Positions 5,964 to 6,214 of a stretch of DNA of 6,214 nt are shown piece after piece. The notes beneath the pieces were generated by a model. The model saw nothing but the letters and a program-made list of their open reading frames with translations, searched no databases and was not told the DNA's origin. Each line of letters starts with the position of its first letter. The first letter of the stretch is position 1. The position numbers were made by a program, and so were the translations under genes. This stretch comes from Oligoflexales bacterium. GTDB taxonomy: Bacteria > Bdellovibrionota_B > Oligoflexia > Oligoflexales > CACXFL01. Where the stretch lies: NCBI GenBank assembly GCA_028282865.1, contig JANQHA010000301.1, forward strand, positions 1-6,214. The letters run 5' to 3'.

Positions 5964-6214
5964 ACTTACGATATATTTTAAATTCAACCCGACGATTCTT
6001 CTCTCTGCCAGTCTCATTCTTATTAGTTGAGATGGGATGAGCTTCACCACGGCCAACAGGTATGATCTTCCTCGGGTCAACACCATATTCCGAAACAAGC
6101 ATCTTCTTAATTCTAAGCGCACGCTTCCGACTCAAATTTCGGTTATACTTCGCTGTTCCTAGCGAGCAAGTATGCCCCTCTATCACCAAAGTCTCAAACC
6201 CCCTAGAACTATTT
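5962..6214 (-). CDS. OmpA-family C-terminal peptidoglycan-binding domain (5' part beyond window edge)
   Basis: The frame is open to the right edge of the window, so only the last 83 residues are visible. A TTG at 6189 that could be taken as a start lies inside the conserved domain and is not one. The fragment follows the OmpA-like pattern: TLVIEGHTCSLGTAKYN, then LSRKRALRIKKMLVSEYGV, then IIPVGRGEAHPISTN, and finally the closing motif NRRVEFKIYRK. Such domains bind diaminopimelate in peptidoglycan in the periplasm and tether outer-membrane or motor proteins to the wall. The Arg of LSRKRA, one of the two usual ligand-binding residues, is present. The Asp of GHTD is replaced by Cys (GHTC). The domain at the other end (beta-barrel, lipoprotein or MotB-like) cannot be known here. 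The PKD lipoprotein gene follows with no real gap. Confidence 0.9.
   Translation of the reverse strand, partial: NSSRGFETLVIEGHTCSLGTAKYNRNLSRKRALRIKKMLVSEYGVDPRKIIPVGRGEAHPISTNKNETGREKNRRVEFKIYRK

Noticed and set aside
6187..6189. TTG as start of a 75-residue OmpA-like protein
   Set aside because: The frame stays open to the window edge, and the conserved beta strand before GHTC continues upstream of it, so the gene is simply cut by the window.

Overview
The window looks like chromosomal DNA of a Gram-negative bacterium. It encodes a Tat-exported molybdenum hydroxylase, two predicted lipoproteins and an OmpA-type peptidoglycan-binding domain. The A+T-leaning base composition, the secreted papain-like protease, the PKD lipoprotein and a candidate sigma-54 promoter would suit a Bdellovibrionota/Oligoflexia or other deltaproteobacteria-like organism. 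That placement is an inference and is weak. No rRNA, tRNA, CRISPR array, insertion sequence or integrase was seen.

Left part (1-3131, + strand): a two-gene molybdoenzyme unit. The 3' part of an XdhC/CoxI-family maturation factor, cut by the window edge, is followed by a complete molybdopterin-binding large subunit of the isoquinoline 1-oxidoreductase beta (IorB) type. The two genes overlap by one base (TGATG). XdhC-type proteins handle the sulfurated molybdenum cofactor for such enzymes. The large subunit carries a twin-arginine signal, so cofactor loading should come before export. The [2Fe-2S] partner subunit is not in the window and is not immediately downstream, so it should lie upstream of xdhC.

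Middle part (3148-5249, - strand): this unit converges on the molybdoenzyme gene with only 16 bases between the stop codons. Read in its own direction, it starts with a 143-residue protein whose C-terminal half resembles a histidine-phosphotransfer (HPt) helical bundle but has Ala where the phospho-accepting His is expected. A 533-residue lipoprotein with a C-terminal papain-like (C1A) protease domain follows 68 bases later. The 220-base region upstream of the HPt-like gene holds a near-consensus sigma-54 (-24/-12) element, a very strong Shine-Dalgarno sequence, and small dyads 70-120 bases upstream of the promoter, where an enhancer-binding activator could sit.

Right part (5470-6214, - strand): the C-terminal end of an OmpA-family protein, cut by the window edge, is followed directly by a small lipoprotein with one PKD domain. 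The two are probably co-transcribed cell-envelope proteins.

The most interesting part is the unit at 3148-5321: a candidate sigma-54-driven pseudo-HPt protein next to a surface or periplasmic papain-like protease with a long N-terminal extension. I do not recognise this pair as a described system. Their functional link is inferred only from order, strand and spacing.
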